This document shows positions 6,912-10,548 of a DNA stretch of 10,548 nt, piece after piece. This stretch comes from Nitrospirota bacterium (GTDB taxonomy: Bacteria > Nitrospirota > Nitrospiria > Nitrospirales > UBA8639): NCBI GenBank assembly GCA_003228495.1, contig QIDY01000055.1, positions 1 to 10,548 of the forward strand, given 5' to 3'. How positions within the stretch are numbered: position 1 is the stretch's first letter; each line of letters begins with the position of its first letter. The notes beneath the pieces are model-generated. The model saw only the letters and a list, made by a program, of their open reading frames with translations, ran no database searches and had not been told where the DNA came from. Both the position numbers and the translations under genes were made by a program.

Positions 6912-9641
6912 ATGGCCGCAATCATGGAAATTATCACCACGCATCTGGAGGCGGATTTTGACGGAATCGCTTCCATGGTCGCGGCCAGCAAATTGTACCC
7001 CAAAGCCCATTTGGTTCTGCCCGGAGGGGCACAATCTCGGGAGCGAGCCTATTTGGCCCATCATCCTCTTCCCTTGACTTCCGTTGCCAATCTTCCCATA
7101 TCAGACATTTCCCGTGTCATTCTGGTAGATACCGACCATCAGGATCGCTTAGGCCCTCTAGAAAAAACCATTAAAAAGCAATCGGTTTCCATCCATATTT
7201 GGGACCACCACCCGCTCCAACCAACCAACCCGCTCGCCAAGCGGGCGGAATTTCTCAAACTAGAATCCGTAGGGGCCACTATTACCTTATTGATCGAAAC
7301 ACTTCAAGAACAATCGCTCAGCTGGTCACCGGAAGAAGCCACGCTCTTTGCCATTGCCCTGTATGAGGAAACCGGCCATTTCACCTACTTGCATACGACA
7401 CCTCGGGACCTACAGGTCGGTGCGAAACTAATTAAAACAGGGGCTAATCTCACAGTCGTCAGCGATGTCCTTCAACGCAAATGGACCGAGCCTCAAGTTG
7501 CCCTCTTCAATGCCCTTCTCCAAGCAACACAACTTCTCACATTAGGGCGTCGTCGCGTAGCCCTCACAACGCTTGCCTGGCCAGAGTATGTTGCCGATCT
7601 CGCACCCGTCACCCAACAACTCGGCCAGCTCTATAATGCAGATGCCGTCTTGACCGCCGTAGCCATGGAGGGAAAAGTTCAATTAATCGGGCGCAGTCGT
7701 CATCCGGACATGAATATGAATCAAATCGCCCAAGCGTTCGGGGGTGCCGGGCATACCATGGCCGCAGCCGCCAGCATCAAAGGACTAACCCTGCCCGAAG
7801 TAGATCAACGATTACACGAATTGCTTCAGGAACAGGCAAAAACCTGGCTCCCCATCCGCCATCTGATGACCACCCCGGTGCGAACGGTCGGAAAAGGCGC
7901 AACGATTAAACAGACCGAACGTCTGATGACCCAATATGAGGTCAATGCCTTGCCTGTTGTGGACCCTCGTGGACAGTTCATCGGGCTGGCCACGCGTGAA
8001 GCCATTCAAAAAGGCCTCTATCACAAATTGGCGAGCCAACCGGTCGAATACATCATGCTGCAAGACATTTTCCTCGCAACTCCCGCTACGCCATTTGAAG
8101 ACATTCAGCTGCAAATGGTGGAACGCAATCAACGGATTGTCCCAATCATCGAAGATAAAAGGGTGATCGGAATCTTTAGCCGAACCGATCTCTTGCGCGC
8201 TCTTTACCAGGGGGCTGAACAGGGAACACCACAGGAACAACCCTCAGAGGTTGCTCCGACCATAGCCACTCCCTCCTCTTCGACGCCATTGCATACATGG
8301 AACGTCAATCACCTTCTCAAAAACCATTTGCCGTCTCCCCTCCTTTCTTTGCTGGAAAAGGTTGAGCAACTGGCTGACCGACTGGACATCTCGGCATTTC
8401 TGGTCGGTGGATTCGTTCGAGATCTGTTGATGGGTATTCCCAACTTTGATCTGGATTTCGTCGTCGAAGGGGACGGTATACAATTCGGACAAACCCTGGC
8501 CAAGGAATTATCGGGAGAATGGACGATCCACGAACGCTTCGGCACCGTCTCGATCAAATTACCCAAATCCCTTAGCCTCCCACAGATACATCATCTCGAT
8601 GTGGCCACCGCCCGGACGGAATATTACGAATACCCCACGGCCCTTCCCACCGTCGAACGCAGCTCTATTAAAAAGGATCTATATCGGAGAGACTTTACCA
8701 TCAACGCGCTGGCCATCCGCATCAATCGCACGTCTGGCGAACTCTTGGATTACTTTGGAGGACGTCGAGATCTCAAAGACAAGGTCATCCGTGTGCTTCA
8801 CAGTTTGAGTTTTGTGGAAGATCCTACCCGCGTGTTTCGGGCCATTCGATTCGAACAACGATTCGGATTCCGCATCAGTAAGGAAACCGAACAGTTCATT
8901 AAACAAGCTAAAACCATGGAGCTGTTTCAACGATTGTCCGGTTCACGATTGGGCAATGAGTTGACTCATATGCTAGAGGAACCTGCACCACTCAAGGGTA
9001 TTCGACGGCTAGAAAATTTCCGTCTCATGCCTTTTATCCATGCCAAATTGCATGCGAAGCCGTCGGTTCAAAACATGTTTGATTCGGCAGAAAAAATCCT
9101 CACCTGGTTCACAATTGAACATCTGGACACCTCGATCAAACGATGGATCATCTATGGCCTGGCCTGGTTCGAATCACTGGGAAACACTGAACTCTCCAAT
9201 ACATGGAAACGACTCGGCTTCCCGCAAGGACAGACCAAAACCGTTGGGGATTATTTATCCACGCAAACAACACTCATCCGAACCTTAAACAGAAAAAACC
9301 TGCCCCCATCTGAGGCATTCGCATTACTGTCACCCTGGCCGAACGAACTCCTCTTATTCCTTATGGCCAAAGCTCAACTCAAACCAACCACCCAGAGAGC
9401 CATGAAACGCGTTCGTGAATACCTGACGACATGGCAACATTGTTCAATTGTCTTAACCGGACACGATCTTGCGGACATGGGCCTCCCGAAAGGCCCAGCG
9501 TATCGTCACATCTTAGATGCAATTTTCAAAGCAAAACTCGACGGATTGGTCGCCACGGAAAAAGACGAATACCGCCTAGCCAAAATGCTTATCCAACAAG
9601 AAACGGCTTCAGCAAGCCATTCCGAATCCCCTCCTTTGTAA
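6912..9641 (+). CDS. DHH phosphoesterase / CBS pair / class II tRNA nucleotidyltransferase fusion protein
   Basis: A 909-residue three-module enzyme. Residues 1-300 form a DHH-DHHA1 phosphoesterase: ADFDG (14-18), DTDH (73-76), WDHH (97-100), EETGHFTY (152-159) and GGAGH (277-281), together the metal-binding set of nanoRNase-type enzymes. Residues 313-436 hold two CBS motifs (HLMTTPV, then NALPVVDPRGQFIGL; IVPIIEDKRVIGIFSRTDLL), usual adenine-nucleotide sensors. After a Pro/Ser/Thr linker (435-460), residues 495-900 form a class II nucleotidyltransferase: LVGGFVRD (497-504), DLDF with D513 and D515, RRDFTINALA (592-601), EDPTR (636-640, the EDxxR base-selecting motif) and a C-terminal GHDLADMGLPKGP. 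This architecture is known in several bacterial phyla, where the transferase makes CCA, CC or A additions to tRNA; which one cannot be told. The start is ATG 6912, with ATG 6924 (residue 5) an alternative; neither has a good ribosome site. The last codons lie in a palindromic repeat. Confidence 0.93.
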   Translation: MAAIMEIITTHLEADFDGIASMVAASKLYPKAHLVLPGGAQSRERAYLAHHPLPLTSVANLPISDISRVILVDTDHQDRLGPLEKTIKKQSVSIHIWDHHPLQPTNPLAKRAEFLKLESVGATITLLIETLQEQSLSWSPEEATLFAIALYEETGHFTYLHTTPRDLQVGAKLIKTGANLTVVSDVLQRKWTEPQVALFNALLQATQLLTLGRRRVALTTLAWPEYVADLAPVTQQLGQLYNADAVLTAVAMEGKVQLIGRSRHPDMNMNQIAQAFGGAGHTMAAAASIKGLTLPEVDQRLHELLQEQAKTWLPIRHLMTTPVRTVGKGATIKQTERLMTQYEVNALPVVDPRGQFIGLATREAIQKGLYHKLASQPVEYIMLQDIFLATPATPFEDIQLQMVERNQRIVPIIEDKRVIGIFSRTDLLRALYQGAEQGTPQEQPSEVAPTIATPSSSTPLHTWNVNHLLKNHLPSPLLSLLEKVEQLADRLDISAFLVGGFVRDLLMGIPNFDLDFVVEGDGIQFGQTLAKELSGEWTIHERFGTVSIKLPKSLSLPQIHHLDVATARTEYYEYPTALPTVERSSIKKDLYRRDFTINALAIRINRTSGELLDYFGGRRDLKDKVIRVLHSLSFVEDPTRVFRAIRFEQRFGFRISKETEQFIKQAKTMELFQRLSGSRLGNELTHMLEEPAPLKGIRRLENFRLMPFIHAKLHAKPSVQNMFDSAEKILTWFTIEHLDTSIKRWIIYGLAWFESLGNTELSNTWKRLGFPQGQTKTVGDYLSTQTTLIRTLNRKNLPPSEAFALLSPWPNELLLFLMAKAQLKPTTQRAMKRVREYLTTWQHCSIVLTGHDLADMGLPKGPAYRHILDAIFKAKLDGLVATEKDEYRLAKMLIQQETASASHSESPPL

Positions 9642-9668
9642 GGAGGGACCAGGGGAGGTAGATTCCCC
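9622..9668 (+). repeat. REP-like GC-rich palindromic repeat overlapping the 3' end of the fusion gene
   Basis: CCCTCCTT (9629-9636) pairs perfectly with AAGGAGGG (9640-9647) around a TGT loop, followed by ACCAGGGGAGG and then GATTCCCC, an imperfect outer echo of GAATCCCC. This resembles dispersed intergenic repeats that I recall from many environmental bacterial genomes. The TAA stop of the fusion gene (9639-9641) falls in its loop and stem, and the final residues SPPL are encoded by it. There is no T-run, so a repeat or transcript-stabilising hairpin fits better than an intrinsic terminator. Confidence 0.6.
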
Positions 9669-9701
9669 AGGGTCCAACCCCGATCTCACCATTGGTTCCC
9701 C

Positions 9702-10548
9702 ATGCACCTACCCCCATCACCTCATTCCCCGCAACCCACTCGGGTCCGCTGGAGAATACTCTTTCTCCTGCTCCTCATCAGCATCATCACCTACATCGAT
9801 CGAGTCAACATCTCCGTCACCGCCCGTCACATGATGCCGTCATTAGGACTTTCCGATCTTCAAATGGGGTGGATTTTTTCCGCATTTGTCTTCGGCTATG
9901 CACTCTTTCAAGTGCCTGGAGGATGGATGGGTGACCGATGGGGACCTCGCAGAGTGTTGACCTTCGCCGTCATCTGGTGGTCGATTTTCACCGCTCTCAC
10001 CGCCATCGCGCCGACCCTCCCCCTAGCCAATCTCATCGGTATCTTAGGCTCGCTCATGGTGGTACGATTTCTCATCGGTATCGGCGAAGCCGCCGCCCTG
10101 CCCAACTTCAATCGAGCCGTGGCCAACTGGCATCCCCCACAAGAACGCGGGTTGGGTATTGGAATTACCATCGGCGGCATCGGCATCGGCTCAGCCCTGA
10201 CTCCACCCGTAACCGCCTGGATCATGGTGACTTATGGCTGGCAAACAGCCTTTTATGCTGCCGGACTGTTAGGCCTCGCCATCGCCCTCCTGTGGTATTG
10301 GTATGCCACGGACCATCCCCGCCAACATCCCCACGTCAACGAAGCTGAAACCGCTATCATTGAAGGGCAATCTCCATCTGTACCTCCCTCTCCCCGCAAA
10401 CAGGGAGAGGGTTGGGGTGAGGGGTCCATCAAAAAATCAGAAAAAGTCCCCTGGAAAGCCATCCTCACGACACCTACCGTCTGGTGGCTCACCCTCAGTT
10501 ACACCTGTTTGGGATACGTGGCCTACATCTACATGTCCTGGTTCTATT
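9702..10548 (+). CDS. MFS transporter, anion:cation symporter-type (3' end outside window)
   Basis: Inner-membrane secondary transporter, 282 codons visible and open at the right edge; full members have about 400-450 residues and 12 helices. Seen: TM1 from RILFLLLLISIITYIDRV (18-35), with the YIDRVN motif typical of the anion:cation symporter (ACS) group; TM2 ending in the MFS loop signature GGWMGDRWGPRR (73-84); TM4 with FLIGIGEAAALPNF (123-136); TM5 rich in Gly (GIGITIGGIGIGSA); TM6 (AFYAAGLLGLAIALLWYWY); and the start of TM7 near 258. ACS members carry sugar acids, phosphate esters or similar organic anions; the substrate here is unknown. The central loop carries an in-frame palindromic repeat at about residues 228-241. 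The ATG at 9702 has no clear ribosome site, so the start is moderately sure. It follows the fusion gene by 60 bases of mostly repeat sequence. Confidence 0.88.
   Translation, partial: MHLPPSPHSPQPTRVRWRILFLLLLISIITYIDRVNISVTARHMMPSLGLSDLQMGWIFSAFVFGYALFQVPGGWMGDRWGPRRVLTFAVIWWSIFTALTAIAPTLPLANLIGILGSLMVVRFLIGIGEAAALPNFNRAVANWHPPQERGLGIGITIGGIGIGSALTPPVTAWIMVTYGWQTAFYAAGLLGLAIALLWYWYATDHPRQHPHVNEAETAIIEGQSPSVPPSPRKQGEGWGEGSIKKSEKVPWKAILTTPTVWWLTLSYTCLGYVAYIYMSWFY
10384..10424 (+). repeat. REP-like palindromic repeat inserted in frame within the MFS gene
   Basis: CCCTCTCCC (10386-10394) is a perfect inverted copy of GGGAGAGGG (10403-10411) with an eight-base loop, followed by TTGGGGTGAGGGG. 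This sequence type is, from memory, a very common dispersed repeat whose translations read as GEGWGEG-like peptides, as here (QGEGWGEG). The left-hand complement of the TTGGGGTGAGG tail is missing, so it is a half element. The four G-runs (10403, 10409, 10414, 10421) also match a G-quadruplex pattern on the coding strand. Confidence 0.7.

Noticed and set aside
9629..9647. Intrinsic terminator for the fusion gene.
   Set aside because: The hairpin is strong but is followed by ACCAGGGGAGG, with no T-run, and the stop codon lies within it; a REP-like repeat explains it better.

Overview
The window reads as ordinary chromosomal DNA from a Gram-negative bacterium with base composition near 50% GC by eye. 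The gene set (scpA-scpB, a DHH-CBS-tRNA nucleotidyltransferase fusion, a Prx6-type peroxiredoxin, an FAD/[4Fe-4S] hydroxyacid oxidoreductase, a lysine-rich histone-H1-like protein) would fit a Nitrospira-like member of the Nitrospirota. That placement is a recollection-based inference; no rRNA or other firm taxonomic marker is present.

Layout. Positions 1-6742 hold six genes, all on the minus strand. In transcription order (right to left) they are: a histone-like bipolar protein (6742-5768), a Prx6-family peroxiredoxin with a Pro/Glu-rich tail (5596-4799), an exported 11-residue-repeat beta-solenoid protein with a C-terminal membrane anchor (4632-3529), scpA (3433-2615), scpB (2569-1820), and an FAD- and Fe-S-binding oxidoreductase that runs off the left edge (1727-1). 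Gaps inside this series are about 45-170 bases. The scpA-scpB pair is clearly an operon; linkage of the others is uncertain. Positions 6743-6911 form a divergent intergenic region with a perfect inverted repeat. From 6912 two genes run on the plus strand: a 909-residue DHH/CBS/nucleotidyltransferase fusion (6912-9641) and an MFS transporter of the anion:cation symporter type, cut by the right edge (9702-10548). No stretch longer than 300 bases lacks a gene.

Functions. ScpA and ScpB are the kleisin and winged-helix partners of SMC, so this is a chromosome segregation locus. The histone-like protein in the same strand block may also act on the nucleoid, but this is only suggested by composition. 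The fusion gene belongs to tRNA 3'-end CCA synthesis or repair. The remaining genes look like redox metabolism, envelope structure and transport.

Most notable: two different GC-rich palindromic repeats (REP-like) embedded in or at the end of coding sequences. One forms the stop codon and last residues of the fusion gene; the other is inserted in frame in the cytoplasmic loop of the MFS transporter. Others are a solenoid protein with fifteen 11-residue turns in perfect register, and a strongly two-faced charge protein (no acidic residue in its first 195 positions, then an acidic tail). I found no CRISPR array, tRNA, rRNA, insertion sequence, phage gene or obvious new defence system.
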